The notes beneath the pieces are model-generated. The model was given only the letters and a program-made list of their open reading frames with translations. It searched no databases and was not told the DNA's origin. Shown piece by piece: positions 35,701-43,656 of a DNA stretch of 64,000 nucleotides; the stretch's first letter is position 1, and each line of letters starts with the position of its first letter. Source of the DNA: Neoakkermansia glycaniphila (lineage in GTDB: Bacteria; Verrucomicrobiota; Verrucomicrobiia; Verrucomicrobiales; Akkermansiaceae); the NCBI RefSeq assembly GCF_001683795.1, contig NZ_LIGX01000026.1, forward strand, positions 1 through 64,000, given 5' to 3'. Both the position numbers and the translations under genes were made by a program.

Positions 35701-38605
35701 GAGCGACGCGCCCACCCCGGCCGACAGCCGCATCAGCGAACAAACCCTCACCTACGAACAGCGGGAAAACGGCACCTTCCAAACCGCCACCCGCACCGTC
35801 TACAACGCCGAAGGCCAGCCTGTCACCACCGAAGAAGCCACCCTCGCCTCGTCGCTGGACGCCACGCTGGCAGCCCAAACCGTCAGCACCGACGCCCGCG
35901 GCAACGCCACCGTCCGCTGGACCCTCTACGGCGAAGGCCCGGCCCTCGAACACCGCCTCCACACCCCGGAAAGCGACACGGAAGCCGTCACCACCGTCAT
36001 CGACGGCTACGCCATCCGCGAAACCGACCACCGAGGCGTCACCACCACCCGCAGCCGCAGCTACACCGCGGCAGGCAGCATCGAAACCGTCATCGACGGA
36101 CGCGGCAACGCCACCCTCATCGAACGCGACATCGCCGGACGCACCGTCAAACAAACCGACGCCGCAGGCCATACCACCCTCACCGCGTACGACCCGGCCA
36201 CCGGCCAGCCCTCCCTCGTCACCGATGCGCTGGGCCACACCACCCGCTACACCTACGACCACCGCGGCAGAAAAACCGGCGAAAACGGCACCGCCGTCCA
36301 GCCCGTCCGCTACACCTACGACGAAAGCGACCGCCTCGCCACCATGGAAACATGGCGCTACCCCGGCAAAAACCTCACCGAAATCGACCCCACCCTCAAG
36401 GGAGACATCACCCGGTGGGACTACGCCGCCGACACGGGACTCCTCACCCGCAAAACCTATGCGGACGGCAGCCACACCGACTACGCCTACGACAGCAACA
36501 ACCGCCTCAGCGTCACCACCCAGAGCCGCGGAACACGCAGCACCTGGACCTACGCTCCCCTCACCGGCGAACCCATCGCCCTCGCCCACAGCGACGGCAC
36601 CCCGGGTGAAACCTACACCTACAACCACCTCGGCCAGCTCCTCACCGCCAGCGACGCCGCAGGTGCGCGCACCTACGCCTACAACCGGTACGGCGAACTC
36701 GAAACCGAACAAACCGAAGGCCTCGTCTCCAGCCTCCTCACCCGCACCCGCGACGGACTCGGCCGCAGCAGCGGCCACACCCTCGCCCATGCGGGCAGCC
36801 TCATCCAGCACATCGAAACCGCCTACGACAACAAAGGCCGCATCGGCAGCGCCGGAGACCACGGCAAAACGCCCTACACCTGGGGCTACGCCGCGGCCAG
36901 CGGACTCCTCGAAACCCTCCAGTACCCCAACACCCTCAAACGCTGGTACCTCTACGAACCCAAACGCAACCTCGTCGCCACCATCAACTACCAGCGCCCC
37001 GGCAGCGCCAACTACCCCGCCAAAACCGACTACGCGTACGACGCCCTCGGCCGCCCCACCGGCAAACAGGACTACTGGAACACCGCCACCCCCGGCCGCA
37101 CCCACGCCTACGCCTACAACAGCCGCAGCGAACTCGAAGCCGACAACATCCAGCCCGGAGGCAACCGCAGCTACACCTACGACAACATCGGCAACCGCAA
37201 AAACACCGTCGACCCCGCCCGCAACCTCCAGTATGCCAGCACCCCGCTCAACCAGTACGGCGCCATCGGCAACTTCACCCCGCAATACGACGCGGACGGC
37301 AACCAGACCAAAATCAAAACGGCCACGGGCGAATGGACCGTCACCTACAACGCCAACAACCGCCCGGTCGAATTTGTCCAGGGAACCAAACGCATCGCCT
37401 GCATCTACGACCACATGGGCAGGCGCGTGGAAAAAGCCGCATGGAACAATAACACCTTGACCAAACGGCAGCGCTACATCTACAACGGATACGTGCAAAT
37501 CGCGGAAATCGACGCCACCAACGAAGACGCTCCGCAGGTAGTCAAAACCTACCTCTGGGATCCGTCTGAACCCGTCGCTACGCGCATCCTGCACATGACC
37601 GTCTGGAACAACGGAACGGAAGTGGAAAGCCTCTACTACACACACGACCTGCAGAAAAACGTCACGGCCCTCTTCGGGCAGGCGGCAGGTCGCCGGGCGC
37701 AGTACGAACACGACCCCTACGGCAACCCCATCAACACCACAGGAGACGCCGCAGGGCTGAACCCCTACCGCTACTCCAGCGAATACCACGACGAAGACCT
37801 GGGCCTCATCTACTACAACTACCGCCACTACAACCCCACTGACGGCAGATGGATCAACCGCGACCCCATCGCCGAACAGGGAGGGATCAATCTGTATGGG
37901 TTTGTTAATAACATTGTTATACGATATTTAGATGTTCTTGGCAAAAAGGATAAAGACACTACACCTCCAGCTTCTCAAATTCCAACCCATCAAACAAAAC
38001 CTTTACCGCAGTTACCAAAACATGAACCTAGTGTGGATAAATTTGCTCCTTCTGGAGTTAAGGGCGGTGTCGGAAGCGGCAGTGCATTATTACTTGATGT
38101 TTTGAATGCAAAAAATGAAATTGATGCAATTGGAAGAGCTCTTTATTCACAGGCATTAATTTCAAAGTTGAAGGAAGAAGCAGCTCGTCGATGCCGAGAA
38201 ACACGAGATGCGCAGCAAAAAAAAGGCGGTTGTTGTTATCTTATGGTTGCTGCACAAATGGAACATAGCTGTACAGCTTATAATGTAGCAATTGTGGGTA
38301 GGGGTCGTATGATGGGCATCCGATCAGCACATTATTTTTATAGTGATGAAGAATGTAAGAAAAAAAGTATTTCTATTCCTTATTCAATCAGCCAAGCATT
38401 TGGCTATTATAATCCAAAAACAGTTGGGGTACAATTATATCCATTAAATATGTCGTATGGTACCAAGTACGGCGGAGAAGCTCCTCCAGAACCTGAGAAA
38501 GAGCCTAGTGTACTTGATAATTGGCACCCACCTGTACCTAATCCTAATTGGCAATACGATGTATTTGGACCTGGCGGTTGTTTCTCTTCTGGCATGGGAT
38601 TCTAA
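32732..38605 (+). CDS. Giant RHS/YD-repeat protein with exchangeable C-terminal tip
   Basis: The 1957-residue protein has no signal peptide. It contains a Ser-rich stretch near 67-75 and a CACPCSC cysteine cluster near 175, then a long array of YD repeats (YAYDSLRRNTETI, YEYDAMGNLIRQT, YTYDHRGRKTGENG) from about 540 to 1650. The RHS-associated core spans about 1658-1727 (YEHDPYGNPIN, YYNYRHYNPTDGRWINRDP) and ends INLYGFVNN. RHS shells enclose a C-terminal effector, often a toxin. The last about 220 residues switch abruptly to AT-rich DNA, the mark of an exchanged tip. The tip is Cys-rich (GGCCYLMVAAQMEHSC) and matches no toxin I recognise. The body is unusually C-rich for a plus-strand gene in this half of the window. 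Confidence 0.9.
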   Translation: MNTNEENNGLAGAGNMDDTLNPKGYIAVLKPAHEQPKEFNEPHPKGFPYDWEGYTKLEDGSSSSSSGSESGKAGAEPVDSCILLGADDNAKLFVASGYAFLEPRGEQGGGNYKEVTSTPFQMVPGKYYPASLWYENIHYKPANQNVAILKTRLNGNPITLYNLVPKGQLPEKTLCACPCSCENGNEGGQPAAAAPAVATLAAASATSFEPSPLASSSAGNRTTATSDEDAMIWRINFGVLRGLMGIPGGHLELVRFTGGSENWSPAALDYRHPLEDKLDIPQGGIVENGMVRIRAGSGRRYYLITKSGPAPMGITTLRGERTTLLTAQKTPTVDIASAAYMRVEQNDKSRADYNIATGRLDSYTTPLQQTFTAAELAAHLAVIRDAAGYLRQIRNTWDGLLNIENVTATGYTIALYLPGQITGQDIATGLYTTEGAPFKTYTISGDPETGRLAITEQAADRTPHTTVWWQQNRVWNMIQGSGEEAAHTLRERIDHEDGTWAIVTRIRTGAEGADASCTAETWRNSPYGPQRLSRTEGHGSTAALTTRYTWNGSGRLIGETAPDGSATTYGYAAGGRIRSVATPWAGGGERIVYTYYRDERGNSDDIAYTRTALIKNNEPTHLDRTDYTYIEENHIRRVEKRSTALGSPHTRLETTETWLGTAPNALDRGRIRMTQTIDGTQTWYAYAATAEHGALYTVTAETRIEGAPVAGQSTRSIRYIDAAGNTVRTEQHALTLDGQWCLLDSADYAFDHINKWTRRTRANGRTAERENMCCGLLWEKDENGITTSYAYDSLRRNTETIRSATETPPETIVSRNYDALGRTLSVRTDIGAMSAVETTAYDASGRLASQTDALGRTTAYAYSADSLTETVTTPAGATLITRRHPDGTVLEESGTGQRHLLHSIDTVDDGIRTATRTAAAEGSLLLRRTVVNGFGDTIRIATPNAVGGSNYANSSYNAKGQLIRQQTDALAPLLYEYDAMGNLIRQTVALSDAPTPADSRISEQTLTYEQRENGTFQTATRTVYNAEGQPVTTEEATLASSLDATLAAQTVSTDARGNATVRWTLYGEGPALEHRLHTPESDTEAVTTVIDGYAIRETDHRGVTTTRSRSYTAAGSIETVIDGRGNATLIERDIAGRTVKQTDAAGHTTLTAYDPATGQPSLVTDALGHTTRYTYDHRGRKTGENGTAVQPVRYTYDESDRLATMETWRYPGKNLTEIDPTLKGDITRWDYAADTGLLTRKTYADGSHTDYAYDSNNRLSVTTQSRGTRSTWTYAPLTGEPIALAHSDGTPGETYTYNHLGQLLTASDAAGARTYAYNRYGELETEQTEGLVSSLLTRTRDGLGRSSGHTLAHAGSLIQHIETAYDNKGRIGSAGDHGKTPYTWGYAAASGLLETLQYPNTLKRWYLYEPKRNLVATINYQRPGSANYPAKTDYAYDALGRPTGKQDYWNTATPGRTHAYAYNSRSELEADNIQPGGNRSYTYDNIGNRKNTVDPARNLQYASTPLNQYGAIGNFTPQYDADGNQTKIKTATGEWTVTYNANNRPVEFVQGTKRIACIYDHMGRRVEKAAWNNNTLTKRQRYIYNGYVQIAEIDATNEDAPQVVKTYLWDPSEPVATRILHMTVWNNGTEVESLYYTHDLQKNVTALFGQAAGRRAQYEHDPYGNPINTTGDAAGLNPYRYSSEYHDEDLGLIYYNYRHYNPTDGRWINRDPIAEQGGINLYGFVNNIVIRYLDVLGKKDKDTTPPASQIPTHQTKPLPQLPKHEPSVDKFAPSGVKGGVGSGSALLLDVLNAKNEIDAIGRALYSQALISKLKEEAARRCRETRDAQQKKGGCCYLMVAAQMEHSCTAYNVAIVGRGRMMGIRSAHYFYSDEECKKKSISIPYSISQAFGYYNPKTVGVQLYPLNMSYGTKYGGEAPPEPEKEPSVLDNWHPPVPNPNWQYDVFGPGGCFSSGMGF

Positions 38606-38627
38606 TATATCTGCTTCCATTTAATTG

Positions 38628-38673
38628 AATGGGATTGTCTTAAAATCTCTTTTATAAGACAATCCCATTTTTT
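38628..38673 (+). terminator. Intrinsic terminator of the RHS gene
   Basis: A perfect 15-bp stem (38628-38642 with 38655-38669) has a 12-base loop and a T tract. It stands only 22 bases after the RHS stop, leaving no room for a co-transcribed immunity gene. Confidence 0.9.
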
Positions 38674-38712
38674 AATTCATTAAAATTTATGGGATGAAAT
38701 TTGAGAATTAAA

Positions 38713-39457
38713 TTAGGCTCAAGAATACTTTAGAGGGGACACTCTAAGATTTGATAAGATGAGATGTACATATTTCCATGTCGATGATTGAACCGATACT
38801 CACATTCTTTCAGATGCAAATAAATATGCGATTTTCGAATCCCTCTGAATTTATTCAATCGTGTTTTGGCTACTGACCAAAACCTTCAATTCCATTCACA
38901 TGAATGTTACCCCTGACGAATTCGTTGGCTCCATGCTCAACTGTTTCATGCTCCGGATATCCTATCTCTTTGAGGACTTGATAGCTTTTGAATCCATATG
39001 TATAAACTGTTGAACTCCGTGAGCTCTTCTGTGAAATAATTTTTATGAGAGTTTCGCTTTTAATATTTTCTACGATTCTCGAATAAACCTTGCGATTGTT
39101 ACGTTCATAGACGCCAAATACGATTGTTTTTCCTAGAGCTTCGCGACCTCGTTTCCCTCGCATTCTGCGGATTCCAAGGTAACATTCATCCAGTTCATAA
39201 TGCCAGCTCCATAGAAGCATGCTTGCTCGGAAATTTTCGATAATCGTCGTCTCAAAGACAGTAATATCCTATTGATTGTTTCGTGTGTTATGTCTATAAT
39301 TATCGCAATTTTAGAAGCTTCTATATCCACAATGAACAGTCGAATAATCTCTCTCAATTTCTTCTTAGAAATATGGGAACGGAAAATATATTTGTTGCGC
39401 CCCCATAGATAATACATTAAGAGGTTCTATGTTCCGCTAAAGTACTCTTGAGCCTAA
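38713..39457. mobile_element. Decayed IS1595-family (ISXO2-like) insertion sequence
   Basis: The ends are inverted repeats of about 21 bases: TTAGGCTCAAGA then ATACTTTAG on the left, and on the right, reversed, TTAGGCTCAAGA then GTACTTTAG. They differ at one base. The 745-base element contains one transposase pseudogene on the minus strand. No clean 8-bp target duplication was found at the flanks, so one end may have decayed or recombined. Confidence 0.8.
38730..39417 (-). pseudogene. IS1595-family transposase broken by two frameshifts
   Basis: The first part (39417 down to about 39220) reads YYLWGRNKYIFR, then a helix-turn-helix region. The frame shifts near 39220 and continues as ELDECYLGIRRMRGKRGREA, GKTIVFGVYERN, STVYTYGFKSYQVL, HGANEFVRGNIHVNGIEGF, which is the ISXO2-like DDE domain. 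Loss of one T near 38882 breaks the frame again; the missing end reads SVAKTRLNKFRGI and RKSHIYLHLKECEYRFN in the next frame, to a stop at 38730. The expected D-N-E arrangement is still visible (ELDE, the STVYTYG position has Y for the usual D, and NGIEGF). Not functional as it stands. Confidence 0.85.
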
Positions 39458-39468
39458 ATATTTTGTGA

Positions 39469-39660
39469 ACGATTATTAAATCGAAATTCATACACTTGCG
39501 AATAGAACAAGAACGTAGATTTTTCACAGCACGAAGATGGGTTTGTTGGTCCAGCGAAAGTTCTCGAAAATTGCTATATTATTTGCGTGAACGGATGTGT
39601 GTAAAACTCAGTCATTCTATAATTTCTGTTGATGATACACAAATCCGTGTCGTAGAGTAG
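39469..39660 (+). pseudogene. Possible transposase fragment
   Basis: A stretch open from a stop at 39466-39468 to TAG at 39658 reads LRIEQERRFFTARRWVCW then SSRKLLYYLRERMCVKLSHS. It looks like a helix-turn-helix segment of an IS630-type transposase, but similarity is weak and no start codon or catalytic domain follows. Base composition matches the AT-rich debris around it. Confidence 0.2.
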
Positions 39661-40129
39661 GTCATAGCTTCTAGATTGATCGGTATAAAATTGCGAAGCA
39701 AAAACGTATTTCCTTGTTAATAAACGAGAGCATTATAATACATACAAGGTAATTTATAATTTTTGTATAGAAGTGTATGTTCTTTGTCAAATATGCAAGA
39801 AAAACAATTGTTTTATTGTGAGCTTTGAGACTATTGATACAACGAATGCGTCAAACACTGGAAAAACTTGCATCATATTCGAAATGTTGTACTATCAATA
39901 GTAAAAAGGCGGATACTAGTTCAAAATGGAGCTTCAAAAATGTATTTTATAAGAACTTACAACAAATATGTTGCCTTCTGTTTTATTTGCGTTATTTATT
40001 CATTAATAAATTGATTTTATATACTTTTGTATACCTATTTAATGTAATAATGGCTGAACAATAGCTTGACGTTACGAAAATTTAAAGCATCATCATTCGA
40101 CGTTATTTTAATTCCTCTGTCCCGTATCT
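39661..40129. other. AT-rich stretch without a recognisable gene
   Basis: About 470 bases of AT-rich sequence separate the insertion-sequence remnants from secDF. A 79-codon open frame (39825-40064) has no family feature and unlikely codon use. The secDF promoter must lie here but no clear box pair was identified. Confidence 0.4.
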
Positions 40130-42643
40130 ATGAATTCCAGTTCTCTTTTTCTCGCCGCTGAAGATTCTTCGTCTTCCGCCGTTTTCAATGCGCTGTATGG
40201 TTTCTTCAGCAGCCCGTTTTTCATTTTCGTGGCGGGCTTGGTGCTGCTGGGCCTGTTTTTCTGGTACCTTGCTTCGGATAAGGATAAGGTGAAGCGCAAT
40301 ATCGGTACGTTTTTCATTCTGGGCATTTCGACGTTTTCGATTGCTTCGCTGTTGACGAACAGTATCCGTTACGGGATCGATATCAAGGGCGGTACGTCGT
40401 TTACGCTGCGTGTGGTGCCGAATATTATCGACGGTATGGAGCAGCCGATCGATATGGACAAGGCCTGTACGGCCATTCAGGAACGTCTGGACGCTTCCGG
40501 TACGAATGAAGTGTCCGTGATGGCGCAGGGCAAGGACAAGATTCTGATTCAGGTGCCGGTGACGGAAGACGCCGAGGTGGATGCCTTGCGCGACAATGTG
40601 ACGCGTATCGCCAAGCTGGAGCTGCTGAAGGTGCATCCGAATAGCGATGTCATTCTGTCGGACGTCGATCCGGAGACGCGCAGGCCCCGTGCCGTGCCGA
40701 CCGGTTTCCGTGTGATGAAGCACGTATTTGAAGATGATCAGGGCAAAAAGCATGAGAGCGATTTGGTGATCGAACGCCGTTCCAATGCCCAGTCCCAGGA
40801 AGTTTACATTACCGGTAAGGATATCGCTTCCGCCAACCCGGATTACCAGAACAAGGGCCATGTGAATGTATCGCTGAGTACATCGGGCGCCTACAAGATG
40901 AAGAAGCTGACTTCTTCGATGCAGCTTGGCCGCGATCGGCTCGCGGTGGTGCTTGACGATAAGGTTGTGAGTGCTCCGGTGGTGCAGAATACGCTGTACA
41001 AGGAGTTTTCTATTTCCGGTCTGGATGGGAAGGGCGAGGCTGAAAATCTGTCGAAGATTCTTTCGAATCCTTTGACAAACAAGCTTGAAGTGCTGGGCGA
41101 GCAGAAGGTGTCCGCCTCGCTGGGTCTTTCTGCTTTGGAGCAGGGTGAAATGTCCGGGATTATCGGTCTGTTGTTTGTGTTCGCCTTCGTTTATGTGTAC
41201 TACCGTTTTGCCGGTATTGTGGCGATGATGGGTCTGGCGATCAATGCGATCGTGCTGCTGGGCATCATGTCGCTGTTCGGTTTCGTGCTGACTCTGCCGG
41301 GTATTGCCGGTATCGTGCTGACGCTGGGTATTGCCGTGGACGCGAACGTGCTGATTTACGAGCGCATGCGCGAGGAGCGGGAGCAGGGCCGTTCGTTCGG
41401 TACGGCTCTTCGCAATTCGTTCGAGAAGGCGTTCTCCGCCATTTTCGACTCGAATATTACATCGCTGCTGACGGCTCTGATTCTGTTCTGGCTGGCGAGC
41501 GGTTCGATCAAGGGCTTCGCGGTGACGACTTCCGTCGGCGTGCTGACGTCGATGATCGGCGCGTTGATCGTGACTCGCGTGCTGTTCTACTGGGCGGACA
41601 GGTTCGGCGTGATGAAGGACGCCAAGTTCCTGAATCTTTTCAAGAATCTGAAGACGGTCGATTTCATGGGCAAGGCTCGCATCGTGACGATTTCGACGAT
41701 TTCCGTGCTGGTGCTGTGCGCCGGTTATGCCGCGTACAAGGGTGAGGGATGCCTCGGTATCGACTTCACGGGCGGTTCTTCCCTTTCCTACAATATTCCG
41801 CTGGGTAAGGAAGATCTGCTGAAGTATCAGGATGTGGATGCCGCCGTGAGTCAGCTCCGCGGCAGCCTGAGCAAGGCCGCCACGGTGCAGGAGTTCACGA
41901 ATCCGGCGAAGTCCAATACGATTCAGATCCGTTGCGCCAATGAGCAGGATGCGAAGCTGGTGGAGGATTACCTGAAGAAGAATGTGTCGGGCGTGAAGGC
42001 ATTCTATGCGGAGACGGATGCCCCGAAGGATGCGGATTCTCTTGAACCTCCGAGCCGTGAGACGGTGAGCGCCCTTCTCGGCGAGACGTTCTTCAATACG
42101 GCTATCTGGGCTCTTGCTGCCGGTATGTTCGGCATCATGATGTATCTGGCGCTGCGCTATGAATGGTCGTTCGCCATCGGCGCTCTGGTTTCGACGCTGC
42201 ACGATATCGTGGCGGTGATTCTGCTGGTGATCGTGTTCGGTATGGAGCTGAATATTATCCACATCAGTGCGTTCCTGACAATTGCGGGTTATTCGATCAA
42301 CGATACGATCATTATTTACGACCGTATCCGCGAACGCCTGCGCGTCGCTCCTGAAGACGAGCCGATCAAGGATATCATGAATGAGGCCATCAACTCGACG
42401 TTGTCCCGTACCTTGCTGACGTCCCTTTGTACGTTGGCGGTGATTGCCTGTCTGTTCTTCTTCGGCGGCCCGGCGATGCGCGATTTCTCTGCCACGATGA
42501 TGATCGGCGTGATCGTGGGTACGTATTCTTCCATCTTCATCGCCTCTCCGGTGGTGCTGGCCTGTTCGAAGAAGCACAATCTCCGCAAGGAAGTGCAGGC
42601 AGCCCATGTGGCGACGGTTCCCTCCTCTTCTGCCGACGAATAA
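40130..42643 (+). CDS. secDF: Fused protein-export membrane protein SecDF
   Basis: The 837-residue protein combines SecD and SecF, which use the proton gradient to help pull preproteins through SecYEG. An N-terminal helix (about 30-48) and a second (60-77) lead to the SecD motif DIKGGTSFTL near 84-93. The periplasmic P1 region (about 95-325) contains TLYKEFSISGLD at 288-299. Six SecD helices follow, including the GIAVDANVLIYER motif. The SecF half begins near 515 and has GIDFTGGSSLSYNI and the GYSINDTIIIYDRIRE motif. The length fits fused SecDF. Two secreted proteins at 224-3128 share the P1 region only. A terminator follows. Confidence 0.95.
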   Translation: MNSSSLFLAAEDSSSSAVFNALYGFFSSPFFIFVAGLVLLGLFFWYLASDKDKVKRNIGTFFILGISTFSIASLLTNSIRYGIDIKGGTSFTLRVVPNIIDGMEQPIDMDKACTAIQERLDASGTNEVSVMAQGKDKILIQVPVTEDAEVDALRDNVTRIAKLELLKVHPNSDVILSDVDPETRRPRAVPTGFRVMKHVFEDDQGKKHESDLVIERRSNAQSQEVYITGKDIASANPDYQNKGHVNVSLSTSGAYKMKKLTSSMQLGRDRLAVVLDDKVVSAPVVQNTLYKEFSISGLDGKGEAENLSKILSNPLTNKLEVLGEQKVSASLGLSALEQGEMSGIIGLLFVFAFVYVYYRFAGIVAMMGLAINAIVLLGIMSLFGFVLTLPGIAGIVLTLGIAVDANVLIYERMREEREQGRSFGTALRNSFEKAFSAIFDSNITSLLTALILFWLASGSIKGFAVTTSVGVLTSMIGALIVTRVLFYWADRFGVMKDAKFLNLFKNLKTVDFMGKARIVTISTISVLVLCAGYAAYKGEGCLGIDFTGGSSLSYNIPLGKEDLLKYQDVDAAVSQLRGSLSKAATVQEFTNPAKSNTIQIRCANEQDAKLVEDYLKKNVSGVKAFYAETDAPKDADSLEPPSRETVSALLGETFFNTAIWALAAGMFGIMMYLALRYEWSFAIGALVSTLHDIVAVILLVIVFGMELNIIHISAFLTIAGYSINDTIIIYDRIRERLRVAPEDEPIKDIMNEAINSTLSRTLLTSLCTLAVIACLFFFGGPAMRDFSATMMIGVIVGTYSSIFIASPVVLACSKKHNLRKEVQAAHVATVPSSSADE

Positions 42644-42693
42644 GGATCCGGCGGGAGGAAGGGCGAGAGCCTGTTCCGATTTTACCGATTTTC

Positions 42694-42727
42694 AACCCGT
42701 GGCGGCCATGTGCCGCTGCGGGTTTTT
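42694..42727 (+). terminator. Intrinsic terminator of secDF
   Basis: AACCCG-T-GGCGGC pairs with GCCGCT-G-CGGGTT around a short loop and is followed by a T run, 51 bases after the stop. Confidence 0.75.
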
Positions 42728-42832
42728 GCTTGCAGGGAAGAAGCCGTCGACCGGCCTGCGGCACGCAGGGAGGCGGCTGGGGAGTGGCCGTATTGAGGCC
42801 GGGGAAGAAACCGGGTTGCCTGATCGCTGGGG

Positions 42833-43549
42833 TCAGCGAGGGCTTTTCCGGATGTTCTCGATCATGTGGTCGAGTTGTTTGGATTCCCGGGCTTCGCGGG
42901 TGTAGAAGCCGTAGTATTTGTTGTTCCTGCCTTTGACGAGCTGCCAGTGCTCGAAGGGGAGTTTGTGGCCGACGGGATAGATTTCCCGTAATGATTCGAC
43001 GGAGTGGGGGGCATCCTGCCAGCGTTTGGTGCTGTAGTCGCCGGGGGGCATGATTTGGAGGCGTCCGCACCAGATCCACGGATCGAGGATGACGGCGTGC
43101 GGCCATGCGCTGTAGGCGGGGGAGATGTAGACGCAGTTGTGCTCGGAGCCTTCGGCCTGGTCGCGTACGCAGCAGCCGATGCGGAAGTATTGCAGCGGGC
43201 GGCGGCGGAGTTCGCGGTACATGTCGTGCTGGTAGTGCCAGCAGAGGCCGCGGTCCTGCATGTTGCCGTTGACGAGGATGTTGTTGAGCCAGCCGGGCAG
43301 GGTGGTGTCGTTGAGCCGGGCGATGTCTGCGGAGGCCTTGTAAGCCTGATCGGAGAGCCATTGGGCTTCGGCCTGGGCTGCCGGGAGGCTTGCTTCGGCC
43401 GGGGGAAGGAGGCGGAGCAGGGTATCCTTGAGTTCGGTGCGCTCTTTGCGGATGGTCGGGGTGTTTTCGTAGCCGGCCGGCGGAGGGAATCCGCAGGAGC
43501 TCAGGAGTCCCAAACAGAGAAGGGCGTAACAGATTTTTCCGGCCGTCAT
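42833..43549 (-). CDS. Putative lipoprotein with a possible Cys-His-Asp catalytic triad
   Basis: The 238-residue protein has a lipobox (LGLLSSC, Cys19), suggesting outer-membrane anchoring. No family was recognised with certainty. The order of conserved-looking residues, Cys in GLCWHYQ (about 102), His in SEHNCVYIS (about 136) and Asp in VILDPWIWCG (about 155), resembles the Cys-His-Asp triad of transglutaminase-like or papain-like folds, with the Cys starting a helix and the His and Asp on strands. It lies alone, convergent with secDF and divergent from the ABC-F gene. The catalytic suggestion is inference. Confidence 0.6.
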   Translation of the reverse strand: MTAGKICYALLCLGLLSSCGFPPPAGYENTPTIRKERTELKDTLLRLLPPAEASLPAAQAEAQWLSDQAYKASADIARLNDTTLPGWLNNILVNGNMQDRGLCWHYQHDMYRELRRRPLQYFRIGCCVRDQAEGSEHNCVYISPAYSAWPHAVILDPWIWCGRLQIMPPGDYSTKRWQDAPHSVESLREIYPVGHKLPFEHWQLVKGRNNKYYGFYTREARESKQLDHMIENIRKSPR

Positions 43550-43656
43550 GGTTCGACAGGACGCTAGCAGATCGGCCGCCTTATTGCCAGCGCTTTTTCT
43601 GGCAGTCAGTCTCCGGGCTTGTGTTTTTGTTGCGTTTCGTTTAATGTTTTCGGAGT

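Noticed and set aside
33362..37828. Very long minus-strand open frames (423 and 911 codons) under the RHS gene
   Set aside because: The products are Gly/Val/Ala-rich mirror translations of the YD repeats. Stop codons are rare there because the RHS gene is so C-rich.
38032..38040. TGTGGATAA, a perfect DnaA box
   Set aside because: It is isolated inside the coding region of the AT-rich RHS tip, with no cluster around it, so chance is the simplest explanation.
39825..40064. 79-codon open frame before secDF
   Set aside because: It is AT-rich debris with no start context, motif or neighbour support.
40103..42607. Minus-strand open frame of 834 codons under secDF
   Set aside because: It is His/Arg-rich antisense of a certain gene and has no recognisable domain.
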